A stretch of 64,000 nt of DNA, taken from assembly GCF_000308495.1 (NCBI RefSeq), contig NZ_BAFU01000068.1, positions 1 to 64,000 on the forward strand, read 5' to 3'. Position numbers and translations under genes: made by a program. Source of the stretch: Nocardia brevicatena NBRC 12119. GTDB lineage: Bacteria > Actinomycetota > Actinomycetes > Mycobacteriales > Mycobacteriaceae. The notes under the pieces are model-generated. The model was not told where the DNA came from. It saw only the letters and a program-made list of their open reading frames with translations, and did not search any database. This document shows positions 10,270 to 18,010 of the stretch, piece after piece. Numbering within the stretch: the stretch's first letter is position 1; each line of letters starts with the position of its first letter.

Positions 10270-10612
10270 TGTCGCGGTGGGGTTTCGAACCCGTCGGCCC
10301 AGGCGCAGAACCGGCCGTGCGCCGTCGGCACGCTCACCCCGAACACCGACGGCAGCTGCCGCCACGCACACCCCCGGCCGGCATCGCCAGGGTGATGTGG
10401 CGGTACCGGGTGTCGTAGCGGCGGACCTGATACTGGTCGAGTCCGACCTCGGTCTTGACGGTTTGGAAACAGTCCTCGATGACCACTCGGGTGCCGATCG
10501 ACCCGAATGAGGGTGTCGTCACCGGTGCCGGTGGGTGCAAAGCACATGTAGTAGGTGATCTCGAGTTCGCCCTTGCTGTTGGGAGTCAAGGCACGTCGTG
10601 CGAGTAGTCGAC
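10270..10612 (-). pseudogene. IS701-family transposase fragment
   Basis: Read leftward, one frame gives [20 protein letters not shown] and, after a frameshift near 10525, another gives [20 protein letters not shown] followed by [16 protein letters not shown]. These are the C-terminal motifs of IS701-type transposases, in which GELE.AYY.C and EECFQ.AK.EVGLD.Y.VR are typical. The N-terminal half is missing. The right edge abuts the second copy of the 51-bp repeat. Confidence 0.75.
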
Positions 10613-10614
10613 GT

Positions 10615-10665
10615 CCACCGCCGCGTTACAGCTTCTTCCGCCCGCAAAAGTCGGGTCTGTCCGCG
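10615..10665. repeat. 51-bp perfect repeat, copy 2
   Basis: Identical to 7669-7719 in the same orientation. It borders the IS701-like transposase fragment on one side and unrelated sequence on the other. The identity to a copy 2.9 kb away, next to a different IS family, is unexplained. Confidence 0.85.
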
Positions 10666-10693
10666 ATGACGGATTTTCGATGGAATCAATGTC

Positions 10694-10835
10694 GTGCAGT
10701 GTGATGGCGAATCGACGATCCCGGTAACGGAATACGGCACGCCCACCACGCTATTCGACCTGTTCGATACGGCGGCCATGGATTCGACCGCACCGGCGGT
10801 GCGTTTCGAGGACGGTTGCCGACCCGTGACGAACC
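10694..10835 (+). pseudogene. Possible NRPS adenylation-domain fragment
   Basis: One frame reads IPVTEYGTPTTLFDLFDTAA then STAPAVRFEDG. This resembles the start of AMP-binding adenylation domains (pattern TL.dLF......P.apAv.f.dg). It runs out into low-information sequence by about 10900 and has no upstream or downstream partner. It is best read as a scrap of a larger gene; the assignment is tentative. The rest of 10670-11002 holds no recognised gene. Confidence 0.3.
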
Positions 10836-11002
10836 GCCCGCACAGGCCGAGACTCCGACGGCCCGGCCGATCCCCCGGGGAACCGGGCCGAAGCCCTCGG
10901 TCGCGGTGGCGCTGCACCCGGTAGCCCGAGCCGATCGAGGCGAAAAGCTATCCGGACCGACCACGTTGGACAAGAGAATAAGAGAAAGCACCTTCGATTC
11001 CC

Positions 11003-11092
11003 ATGACCTCCCAACCGATCCTCGAATTCGCCGGCTACGTATTCCGGTTCATCACCCTCGCACTGCCGGTCGTCCTGTTCTCGATCCTGTAG
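11003..11092 (+). CDS. Tiny hydrophobic peptide (29 residues)
   Basis: The ATG at 11003 encodes MTSQPILEFAGYVFRFITLA and ends LPVVLFSIL, one amphipathic or membrane helix. The ribosome site is weak. A perfect 20-bp hairpin begins 32 bases after the stop, the same architecture as the peptide at 8762. Coding is plausible but unproven. Confidence 0.35.
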   Translation: MTSQPILEFAGYVFRFITLALPVVLFSIL

Positions 11093-11123
11093 ACCCGACG
11101 CTTCACAACCATGGAGCATTGCC

Positions 11124-11172
11124 GACGAAGGGCCTCGTTCTGATACTTCCTCTCAGAACGAGGCCCTTCGTC
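11124..11172. terminator. Perfect 20-bp hairpin
   Basis: The stem GACGAAGGGCCTCGTTCTGA (11124-11143) pairs perfectly with 11153-11172 around a 9-nt loop. It lies between the tiny peptide at 11003 and the converging DUF397 gene ending at 11196, so it probably ends transcripts from both sides. Confidence 0.75.
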
Positions 11173-11195
11173 ACACAGCGGTATGAGCACGCCGT

Positions 11196-11408
11196 TCAGA
11201 AGGGCGATTGGCCGAAATCGCCTCCCTGCACGACGGCCGTGAAGGCATCCCACTCCTCCGGGGTGAACACCAGCACGAGACCGGCCGGGTTCTTCGAATC
11301 GCGGACACCGACATGCCCACCGTCGAGCCATGCGACTTCGACACAGTCACCACCACCCCCACTGCGCGACGACTTGAACCACTGCGCGCCGGATAGATCG
11401 ATGATCAC
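11196..11408 (-). CDS. DUF397 domain protein
   Basis: A 70-residue DUF397 protein with the family signatures WFKSSRSGGGGDCVEVAW and VGVRDSKNPAGLVLVFTPEEWDAF. DUF397 proteins are encoded beside XRE regulators of the DUF5753 type in actinomycetes and are thought to antagonise or modulate them; some such pairs affect development. Its start overlaps the end of the XRE gene by four bases (ATGA), so the two are translationally coupled. Confidence 0.93.
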   Translation of the reverse strand: MIIDLSGAQWFKSSRSGGGGDCVEVAWLDGGHVGVRDSKNPAGLVLVFTPEEWDAFTAVVQGGDFGQSPF

Positions 11409-12280
11409 TGTTCGTATCTCCTTGCTATCTTCCTGATTCTATTTCGAGATTCCTGCTCGTCCAGTGCGGCTCTTCGGAGGCTTTCGTACAGCGCGCGGAA
11501 ACGCTTCACGTCTTCGGTGTCCTCGAAAGTCATCGAGCCGATAGCCCCCTCGGCGTGTACCACGGAAGGCTCACTGTCCGGAAAGTCGAGAACCATGAAG
11601 GGCGGAATCACACTCCCGGTGGGAATTCCGGCAGTGAATGGCACGATCCGGACCGCTACATCCTCACGGGTACTCATATCGGCGATATACCGACACTGGG
11701 CGACCATAGCCCTGTTCGACCCGACCACTGTATGTAGAACGCTCTCGTGTAGCAGGAACTCGAGCCGGACCTTCCAGCGCCGACGCATAAGACGCGTATG
11801 GCGCTGCATTCGCAGTTCGACCCGCTTGTCAATTTCCGACTGCGGATCATCCGGTGCATAGGCACAGAAGATAGCCCTGGCGTACTCGGCTGTTTGCAGC
11901 AAACCGGGCACCACAAGCGGTTGGTAGAAACGGAACTCTGTGGCATACAGCTCTAATTCGAGGTAGGTGTTGAAACCCTCATGGAGATAGTGCCGATAGT
12001 CCTGCCACCAGACCTTCGTATTCGATTGCGCGGCAACAGCCATCAGGTACTGGGTTCGCGCCTCCGGCAAACCGTAGTACCGGCACAGGTATTCGACTTC
12101 CCGAACCTTGATCTTCTCGTACTGGCCCAGTTCCATACGGCTGAGCGTCGAACGGCTGAACTCCGTATCCCTGGCCACTTGGTCGAGTGTCGACCCCCGC
12201 GCGTGACGCGCGTCGCGCAGCGCCCTTCCCAGCTGCCGACGCGGCAGTGTCGTGCCGCTGAGGTCCGCCTTGCTCGGCAT
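11405..12280 (-). CDS. XRE-family regulator with DUF5753 domain
   Basis: A 291-residue DNA-binding protein. Residues 14-70 form the helix-turn-helix (LGRALRDARHARGSTLDQVA, FSRSTLSRMELGQ). The remainder is the DUF5753 domain (VVPGLLQTAEYARAIF, then VRIVPFTAG...PPFMVLDFPDSEPSVVHAE). It pairs with the DUF397 protein immediately downstream. It is divergent from the winged-helix module gene at 12438; the shared 157-bp intergenic region has direct repeats that could be its operator. Confidence 0.93.
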   Translation of the reverse strand: MPSKADLSGTTLPRRQLGRALRDARHARGSTLDQVARDTEFSRSTLSRMELGQYEKIKVREVEYLCRYYGLPEARTQYLMAVAAQSNTKVWWQDYRHYLHEGFNTYLELELYATEFRFYQPLVVPGLLQTAEYARAIFCAYAPDDPQSEIDKRVELRMQRHTRLMRRRWKVRLEFLLHESVLHTVVGSNRAMVAQCRYIADMSTREDVAVRIVPFTAGIPTGSVIPPFMVLDFPDSEPSVVHAEGAIGSMTFEDTEDVKRFRALYESLRRAALDEQESRNRIRKIARRYEQ

Positions 12281-12327
12281 TATCGCCTCCCCTGTTTCTC
12301 ATCGAGCATGTTCAGCGTTTCTCAGCT

Positions 12328-12360
12328 TGGGAATCATCGTAGGCAAACCCTGGGAATCAT
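12328..12360. promoter_or_regulatory. Direct repeat in divergent promoter region (candidate operator)
   Basis: TGGGAATCAT occurs at 12328-12337 and again at 12351-12360, 23 bp apart, about two helical turns. It lies between the XRE gene and the module winged-helix gene. It could bind either regulator; this is inference from position only. Confidence 0.4.
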
Positions 12361-12437
12361 GCTGGGTGTTCGTACCGATCCTGTGAATGCGCCGCGTTGA
12401 GACTCTCCAAGCCGCTGACGCACAGCACCATAGCCGC

Positions 12438-12698
12438 ATGGCCGAGCAACACGGAAGCCTCGACATAGCTCAGGCGCGGGTTCTACGGGCGCTGAACTAC
12501 GGCGGGATACTCACGGAACGACAGATCAGGGAATCGGCGAACCTCACGGGATGGAAGACCCGCCAATCCCTGGCGAAGCTCTCCCACCGGAGACTCGTCA
12601 TGACCACTCGGGTGTGGCGGATCCGCTACCAGATCACCCCGCTGGGCCGAAAAGTTCTCGCCATGCAGCCGTACGACTTCGAACGAACAGAGGTGTGA
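12438..12698 (+). CDS. Winged-helix DNA-binding protein, module gene 1
   Basis: An 86-residue protein with a compact winged helix-turn-helix: AQARVLRALNYGGILTERQI (helices 1 and 2), a recognition helix around GWKTRQSLAKLSHRRLV, and a wing TTRVWRIRYQITPLGRKVLA. It resembles small MarR- or PadR-like DNA-binding proteins but no subfamily is assigned. ATG 12438 is given; an ATG at 12387 would add 17 residues. Its stop overlaps the next start (GTGTGA). It is the first gene of the three-gene module, of which a decayed copy lies at 962-1884. Confidence 0.7.
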   Translation: MAEQHGSLDIAQARVLRALNYGGILTERQIRESANLTGWKTRQSLAKLSHRRLVMTTRVWRIRYQITPLGRKVLAMQPYDFERTEV

Positions 12699-12982
12699 CC
12701 CGATTGCGAACCAACCCCGAGACCTCCGTGTACGCGCTCGGCGTCACGCACCGCACCGAGGTGGGTGAGTGGCAGGCCATATGGTTCCTCGAGCGCCGCC
12801 GCATTCGTATCATCCAGGTGGACAATATTTCCGAGCCGAGAACACTACTGTCCGTCACCATTCCGACCGACGCACCGGACCTGGTGGATATGCGCGAGCG
12901 CTTCCCGAACCTCACCCCATTGTGGGACGCGGTTCGACACGAGTTCTGGACGAAAGCGGTATCGGAGGACATCGCCATATGA
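12695..12982 (+). CDS. Hypothetical 95-residue protein, module gene 2
   Basis: The function is not recognised. GTG 12695 overlaps the stop of the winged-helix gene, and the stop at 12980-12982 overlaps the next ATG (ATGA). The protein starts TRLRTNPETSVYALGVTHRT and contains EWQAIWFLERRRIRIIQVDN and MRERFPNLTPLWDAVRHEFW, a mixed alpha/beta pattern without membrane segments. A frameshifted relative lies at 1027-1232. Tight coupling on both sides suggests it works with its neighbours in fixed ratio. Confidence 0.72.
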   Translation: MTRLRTNPETSVYALGVTHRTEVGEWQAIWFLERRRIRIIQVDNISEPRTLLSVTIPTDAPDLVDMRERFPNLTPLWDAVRHEFWTKAVSEDIAI

Positions 12983-13581
12983 CCGAGATCCTTTACCCCG
13001 ACGCCGAATCCGTCGACGAGATCACCGCCCGCTACCTGCTGTCGATGCCGACCGGACTGATGCCGTTGCTGTACGGCTTCCGCTACAACGGCGAGAGTAT
13101 CGACACGGACTGCGTCACCGTCGACCTGTCCGGCAGCCGATCCGACCGCGAACCGAATCCCATTCACCTCCAGGCCGCCCGCCTGCGCAAGACCCTCGGT
13201 CCCGATATGTTCGGTTTCGGATTCGTCTTCGTCGTCTTCGCCGACCAATTGGACGACCGCGAGGAGAACGGTCATATTCCCCCGCAGATCCGCACCGCCG
13301 CCGGAGAACTCCCCGGCACCGACGACCTGATCGCCGCCGTCACCATCGACGCCACCGGCCGCCAGTGGTGGGCCGTCGTCCCCCGCCACCTCCCCGACCT
13401 CGATCCGATCCGCCTCCACATCCCCGCCACCCCACCCGAACAGTGGCGAATCCCCGAAACCCTCGACGCCTCGCTGTGGACGGCGGCACTCGCGCTCGAC
13501 ACGTCGAACCGCAAACATCTGCTCGGACTCCTCCCGGAGCCCGACAGATTCCCGGGCGGGACGGGAACCACCTCTCTGTGA
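12979..13581 (+). CDS. Hypothetical protein of about 200 residues, module gene 3 (copy 2)
   Basis: The function is not recognised. It is the paralogue of 1288-1884, beginning MTEILYPDAESVDEITARYL, with the shared FGFGFVFVVFADQLDD and IDATGRQWWAVVPRHL blocks and the shared ETLDASLWTAALALD near the C-terminus. It appears soluble and acidic. The ATG overlaps the preceding stop by four bases. Only the last 15 residues differ strongly between the copies. Confidence 0.78.
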   Translation: MTEILYPDAESVDEITARYLLSMPTGLMPLLYGFRYNGESIDTDCVTVDLSGSRSDREPNPIHLQAARLRKTLGPDMFGFGFVFVVFADQLDDREENGHIPPQIRTAAGELPGTDDLIAAVTIDATGRQWWAVVPRHLPDLDPIRLHIPATPPEQWRIPETLDASLWTAALALDTSNRKHLLGLLPEPDRFPGGTGTTSL

Positions 13582-13639
13582 TGTAGGGCGGCACTCACCG
13601 CCGTGACGGTTCGGTACCGCCGCACCCGGGGTGTTACAT

Positions 13640-13683
13640 CGAAGCAGGCTTGGCAAGACTTCTGAAAATTTCAGAATGGACTC
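13640..13683 (+). promoter_or_regulatory. Candidate promoter/operator of the antitoxin remnant
   Basis: The leader GGCTTGGCAAGACTTCTGAA before ATG 13684 recurs nearly unchanged before ATG 16447 (CGCTTGGCAGGACTTCTGAA). Here it includes the palindrome CTGAAA-A-TTTCAG. The conserved spacing suggests a promoter with an autoregulatory operator, as is common for toxin-antitoxin loci. Confidence 0.4.
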
Positions 13684-14141
13684 ATGTTTACCGAGGTCCA
13701 ATGGAGTGAGCTACAGCGCGACCCCAAAGAGTCGCCAAACTCGCCGATGAGGGCGGTGTGCGAGTCCGCCGCCGCGACGGTGCCGCCCTGCTCCTGGTCC
13801 GTGAAGACCGCGTACAGGCCGGCGCCGAAGGCTCGCTCGCCGCGGCACGGGCAATGCAGAGCATCCTCGGTCATCTCCCGGCCGACCTGGCCAAGCAGGC
13901 GGTACCGAGTGCGTTTCCCTGGACGGATGTTCTTCCGGACGATGCCCGAGATCAGTTCATCACCGATTTCGTCCGGGCATTCCAGGCTTCGGCGGAATTG
14001 GACCAGTGGTCGGTGCTCACTCGGGTCCTCCACGAGTGGCGCAGCACCGCCGCGATCTTCGCGGATCCGGCACTGTTCGCGAAACTGACGGCACCGGTGG
14101 AAGGCGACTTCGGCCCGGTACCGCCGCCCATCGAGGAGTGA
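13684..14141 (+). pseudogene. Antitoxin-like gene with a one-base deletion
   Basis: The frame from ATG 13684 reads MFTEVQWSELQRDPKE and then shifts. Adding one base after 13731 would continue it as AKLADEGGVRVRRRDGAALL and on to GDFGPVPPPIEE, stop at 14141, about 152 residues in all. The second copy at 16447 has the base (ATCGTCGAA against TCGCCAAA). The N-terminus resembles small actinobacterial type II antitoxins of the prevent-host-death kind. The toxin-like gene one base downstream is also broken, so the locus is dead unless the deletion is a sequencing error. Confidence 0.7.
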
Positions 14142-14142
14142 T

Positions 14143-14337
14143 ATGCCGGCCAAGCGTGGAGATCGAGTCGCCCCACCGGGACGTCCCGGCGCATGGGAAG
14201 CCCGCTTCGCGACGAATGAAGCGGCCAAGGGATGGGAAGAACTCTGCCGGGCCTATCGGTCCAACACCTGGGAAGCCCGGATCGGGGCATCGTCTGGATT
14301 GTCCATGCCGGGTGCGGTCACCCCAAGCAGACCGACC
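14143..14337 (+). pseudogene. Toxin-like gene (RelE/ParE-type) with internal deletion
   Basis: ATG 14143 starts MPAKRGDRVAPPGRPGAWEA and continues to GWEELCRAYRSNTWEAR, typical of the N-terminus of small actinobacterial RelE/ParE-like toxins. The C-terminal strand RGIVWIVHAGCGHPKQTD appears only 20 bases later in another frame, so the central part of the toxin fold is missing. It follows the antitoxin remnant directly. The product cannot be functional. Confidence 0.6.
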
Positions 14338-14378
14338 GACCCACCGATCCATTCGGCCACCGATCGACGTTCTCGTCG

Positions 14379-14664
14379 TCAGGCCCATATCGCCGATTCG
14401 GGGGCGATACCGTGGGCGCGTGCGTTGGCATTGATGATGTCGCGCAGCCAGGTCGCGAGACCGGGCTCGAGAGTGTCGTAGAAAGCGGCGAAACCCGGAT
14501 CGTCGGCGTACCCCAGGCAGACATGCATCGAGTGGGTGTACTCGAAGAAGAATTCCATCGAGGCCCGGTGAGGTTCGGCCGGCGAGTTGGCCCGGTCGCT
14601 CCCTGGCCCCGATCTCGTTGAGCGGCACGTCCAGCTCACGGTACCGGTACCAGCTCCGGACCAC
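14379..14664 (-). pseudogene. MerR/TipA-like regulator remnant
   Basis: Read leftward, one frame gives WYRYRELDVPLNEIGARERP, resembling the second helix region of MerR regulators. After a frame change another gives MEFFFEYTHSMHVCLGYADD and FYDTLEPGLATWLRDIINAN, matching the C-terminal end of the TipAS drug-binding domain of TipA-type MerR proteins. Most of the HTH and half of the TipAS domain are missing. Confidence 0.5.
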
Positions 14665-14827
14665 AGTCGGCGGCCATACTCACCACCACCCGCAGATTCT
14701 GCGCCCGCCGGCCACACGACCCCGGCAGCAACTCGCCACCTGGTTCCGGACTTCGCCACCACCGGGTCGCCAGGCCGGCCGCCGGACCGGGTCCTGACCC
14801 CGTTACCGTGGAATCCATCCGGTGAGA

Positions 14828-15223
14828 TCAGGGAGTCTGCCTGCTCGGACCGGTCGAAGACCTCGAATCGTAGGCGATTCTGGCATTGGCGATTTCCTCG
14901 CGGTGTTCGCGGGTCCAGGACACCAAGGGGTCGATGATGGCGAGCAGGCTGCGACCAAGGGGAGTCAACTCGTAATCGACGCGGGGAGGCACCACCGGAT
15001 GCACCGTGCGCACCACGAGGCCGTCGCGTTCGAGATGACGCAGTGTCAGTGTCAGCATGCGTTGACTGATGCCCTCGATCGCACGCTGGAGTTCACCGAA
15101 CCGCCGCTGTCCTTCGCCCAACAGCTCCACCACCAGCAGTGACCACTTGTCGGCAAGGCGGTCGAGCAGATCCCGAATCTCGCACGAGGCAGTGTCACAC
15201 ACATCGATGTGCGTGACCGACAT
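14828..15223 (-). CDS. HxlR-family transcriptional regulator
   Basis: A 131-residue regulator of the HxlR type, a winged helix often controlling divergent redox enzymes. Diagnostic parts are DTASCEIRDLLDRLADKWSL near the N-terminus with its cysteine, RRFGELQRAIEGISQRMLTL (recognition helix) and VDYELTPLGRSLL (wing). ATG 15223 was chosen because GAAGAAGG lies eight bases upstream; 15244 is an alternative. It is divergent from the LLM oxidoreductase at 15307 across an 83-bp gap and probably regulates it. Confidence 0.92.
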   Translation of the reverse strand: MSVTHIDVCDTASCEIRDLLDRLADKWSLLVVELLGEGQRRFGELQRAIEGISQRMLTLTLRHLERDGLVVRTVHPVVPPRVDYELTPLGRSLLAIIDPLVSWTREHREEIANARIAYDSRSSTGPSRQTP

Positions 15224-15306
15224 TGAAGTGCCTTCTTCCATCACTGCTCAGGATGCCGCACGATCGCCATAGTTACAAGAATTCACCGACCACACGAGAG
15301 GTAACC

Positions 15307-16227
15307 ATGGCCGATCTCGACATCGGAGTCCTACTGCCCACCCTGTCCCCTCACAACGGATCCCCCGCAGACGTCGGCGCGGCCGCACGCCACGCCGAAG
15401 AGCTGGGCTTCGAGTCGATATGGGTGGTCGACCAACTCATCGCGGGAACCGGTATACCCGTGCTGGACAGTCTGACCTCGCTGGCCGCGGCCGCCGCGGT
15501 GACCGATCGGATCCGGCTCGGTGTGGGTGTTCTCATCCTGCCGCTGCGCCCGGTCGCGTGGATAGCCAAACAGGTTGCCTCGCTTCAGCACCTCTCCGGT
15601 GACCGGCTTCTGCTCGGTGTCGGGGTCGGCGGCGACCGCCACGACCGCTCCTGGATGGCAGCAGGTGTGCCCGCGCGCGAACGTGGCAGAAGAACCGACG
15701 ATGCGTTGCGTCTGCTGCCGGACCTGATCTCGGGCAAGCCCACACACCTGGGCGACGGCACCCCCGCCACCAGCCCGATCCGGCTCAGCCCACCGGCCAC
15801 CGTGCCACCGATCATCATCGGCGGAATGTCGGATGCCGCCGTCCGGCGGGCCGCTACCCACGATGGATGGTTCCTGCTCGGAGCATCCGATGACATCCCT
15901 ACCCACCACGCTCGCCTGGAAACACTGGCCGCAGCCAACGGTCGCGCCACACCACCCATCACAGCCAACGCCATGGTGGCCATCCACGGCGACCCCTCGC
16001 TTCCCGACCACACAGCGATCCTCCACTCGCTGTCGGACCCGGACGGCATGTTCGGAATCCCGGTCGAGTACGCGGAGAGCAGCCTCGCCCACGGTGATAC
16101 GGGCTCCGTGGCCGAACACCTGAACACTTTCGCTGCTCGTGGTGCCGATCGGGTAGTGGTCACCCTCGTTGCCGGCGACTGGTTCCGCCAGACCGAACTT
16201 CTCGCTCAGGCCTGCCAACAGCTGTGA
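15307..16227 (+). CDS. LLM-class F420- or flavin-dependent oxidoreductase
   Basis: A 306-residue luciferase-like enzyme. Family features are LDIGVLLPTLSPHNGS at the start, HAEELGFESIWVVDQL, RIRLGVGVLILPLRPVAWIA and the barrel motif DRLLLGVGVGGDRHD. The C-terminus (GADRVVVTLVAGDWFRQ) closes the barrel. ATG 15307 follows GAGAGGTAACC. It is only distantly related to the LLM protein at 6571. The divergent HxlR gene suggests induction by a redox-active or toxic compound; the substrate is unknown. Confidence 0.88.
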   Translation: MADLDIGVLLPTLSPHNGSPADVGAAARHAEELGFESIWVVDQLIAGTGIPVLDSLTSLAAAAAVTDRIRLGVGVLILPLRPVAWIAKQVASLQHLSGDRLLLGVGVGGDRHDRSWMAAGVPARERGRRTDDALRLLPDLISGKPTHLGDGTPATSPIRLSPPATVPPIIIGGMSDAAVRRAATHDGWFLLGASDDIPTHHARLETLAAANGRATPPITANAMVAIHGDPSLPDHTAILHSLSDPDGMFGIPVEYAESSLAHGDTGSVAEHLNTFAARGADRVVVTLVAGDWFRQTELLAQACQQL

Positions 16228-16446
16228 CACATGGATTCACCTTGCAGCTCGGACCAGTTTCAAGGTTCCCGGGCCGACCGGCGGCCGGCCCCCGGCAAGC
16301 TCGACCACTCGCCAACCAAACCTGAACTGCGCCACTCACTTGCCAACCAAATGCGGATTCCGCCAATCAGACCTGTACCGGACACCGGGTACAGACCGCT
16401 CCATCGAGACACGCTTGGCAGGACTTCTGAAAGTTCGAATGCGCTC

Positions 16447-16611
16447 ATGTTTACCGAGGTCCAATGCTGTGAGCTACAGCGCGACCCCAAAGAGATCGTC
16501 GAACTCGCCGATGAGGGCGATGCGCGGGTGCGCCGCCGCGGTCTTCGCGGATCCGGCACTGCTCGCCGAACTCACACACCGGTGGAAGGCGACTTCCCGG
16601 AAGAGCTCTGG
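16447..16611 (+). pseudogene. Second antitoxin remnant with internal deletion
   Basis: The frame reads MFTEVQCCELQRDPKEIVEL and ADEGDARVRRR, then jumps directly to a segment matching the end of the 13684 copy. That segment (AVFADPALLAELT in another frame, then PVEGDF) covers only the last quarter. About 85 codons are deleted. The leader before the ATG matches that at 13640. It is a relic of a duplicated toxin-antitoxin locus; no toxin remnant follows. Confidence 0.6.
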
Positions 16612-16645
16612 GCCTCGGCGTCGAGCGCGGGGCCCACCCCTTCAC

Positions 16646-18010
16646 TCAGACGCCGAGCACCAGTTTCGCGATGCTGAAGTAGATGATCAGCCCCGTGGCG
16701 TCGACCAACGTGGTCACCATGGGCGCCGACACCACGGCCGGGTCGATGCGCAGCCGCTTGGCCAGCAGCGGCATGGTGCCGCCTATGGTGGCGGCCCAGC
16801 CGCAGATCAGGATGAGCGTCACCCCGACCACCACCGCGACACGCGGCCCCACGAACAGTCCGCCGATGGCCACACCCACCACGGCGAGCATGGTGCCGAG
16901 CACCAGGCCGACCCGGCATTCCCGCCAGATCACCTTGAACAGATCACCGCCGCGTACCTCACCCACGGCGACCGCGCGCACACAGGCCGTCGCCGCCTGG
17001 GCGCCCGCGTTACCGCCGGCGCCGATGAGCAGCGGAATGAACAGGGCCAGCTGCGCGGCCTGTTCCAGGGTGCCCTCGAAGAAATCGGTGACGCTCACCG
17101 TCAGGGTCGCCGCGACCAGGAGCAGCAGCAGCCACAGCGCGCGGTAGCGGGCCAGCTGGAACACTCCGGCCGCCATATAGTGCCCGGTCCACGGCGCGGA
17201 ACCGGCCTGTTTGGCGACGTCCTCACTATCGGCGGCCTCGATCACCTCGACGGCGTCGTCGATGGTGAGCAGCCCGACGAGCCGGTCCTCGCTGTCGACG
17301 ACCGGCAGGTTGATGTCATTGGTCTCGCGCATGAGCCGGGCCGCCTTCTCCGCGGAGTCGGTGGCACGGACGAAGGCGGGTTCGGTGACGACGAGATCGG
17401 CGACCATGGTCTCCGGCCCGCTGAGCACCAGTTCCCGCAACTCCACGATGCCGCGCAGCCGGCGTCCGCCGTCGACCACCGGCAGGGTGTACACGGTTTC
17501 GGCGTTGGCGCCCTTGGCGCGAACCATGCGCAGCGCCTCGGCGACGGTCAGATTGCCCGGCAGCGCGACGACCTCCGGCGTCATATACCGCCCGACCGAC
17601 CCCTCCGGGTAGCCGAGCAGCGCCGCGGTCATGCGACGTTCACGCGGACTCAGCCCGGCCAGGGCCTTCTTGGCGACCTTGGCGGGCGCCTCGCGCAGCA
17701 TCCGGGCCCGGTCGTCGGGCGCCATCGCCTCGACCAGCTCACGGAAGCTCTGATCCCGCAGTCCCTGGAGGATCTGCTGCTGGTCGACCGGTTCGAGCTC
17801 CTCGAAGACGGCCAGGGCCAGATCTTTGTCCAGTAGCCGAAACGCGACGCCGGCCTCCACGGCGCCCATGCGCGCGAGTTCGTCGGCGATGACATGCGGC
17901 GGGTGGTTGTCCAGCCAGTTCAGCGCGGCATCCACTCGGTGACGTTCCACTACGTCCTGGAGGGATTCCGACAGGGTGACGGGCGCATCGATCAGTTCGG
18001 TCTGCGACAT
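16646..18010 (-). CDS. mgtE: Magnesium transporter MgtE
   Basis: A 454-residue MgtE-type Mg2+ channel of the inner membrane. Residues about 1-130 form the superhelical N domain, residues about 135-260 form a pair of CBS domains (YMTPEVVALPGNLTVAEALR, then LPVVDSEDRLVGLLTIDDAV), and residues about 285-454 form five membrane helices, with the pore segment PLLIGAGGNAGAQAATACVR. In the family, Mg2+ binding by the CBS and N domains gates the channel. ATG 18010 is preceded by GAGGTCCTCTC. No recognised Mg2+ riboswitch precedes it. Confidence 0.96.
   Translation of the reverse strand: MSQTELIDAPVTLSESLQDVVERHRVDAALNWLDNHPPHVIADELARMGAVEAGVAFRLLDKDLALAVFEELEPVDQQQILQGLRDQSFRELVEAMAPDDRARMLREAPAKVAKKALAGLSPRERRMTAALLGYPEGSVGRYMTPEVVALPGNLTVAEALRMVRAKGANAETVYTLPVVDGGRRLRGIVELRELVLSGPETMVADLVVTEPAFVRATDSAEKAARLMRETNDINLPVVDSEDRLVGLLTIDDAVEVIEAADSEDVAKQAGSAPWTGHYMAAGVFQLARYRALWLLLLLVAATLTVSVTDFFEGTLEQAAQLALFIPLLIGAGGNAGAQAATACVRAVAVGEVRGGDLFKVIWRECRVGLVLGTMLAVVGVAIGGLFVGPRVAVVVGVTLILICGWAATIGGTMPLLAKRLRIDPAVVSAPMVTTLVDATGLIIYFSIAKLVLGV

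Noticed and set aside
13758-14141. Antitoxin-like ORF called as an intact gene from ATG 13758
   Set aside because: The frame before it encodes the matching N-terminus (MFTEVQWSELQRDPKE) with a one-base shift, so the short ORF is the rear part of a broken gene.
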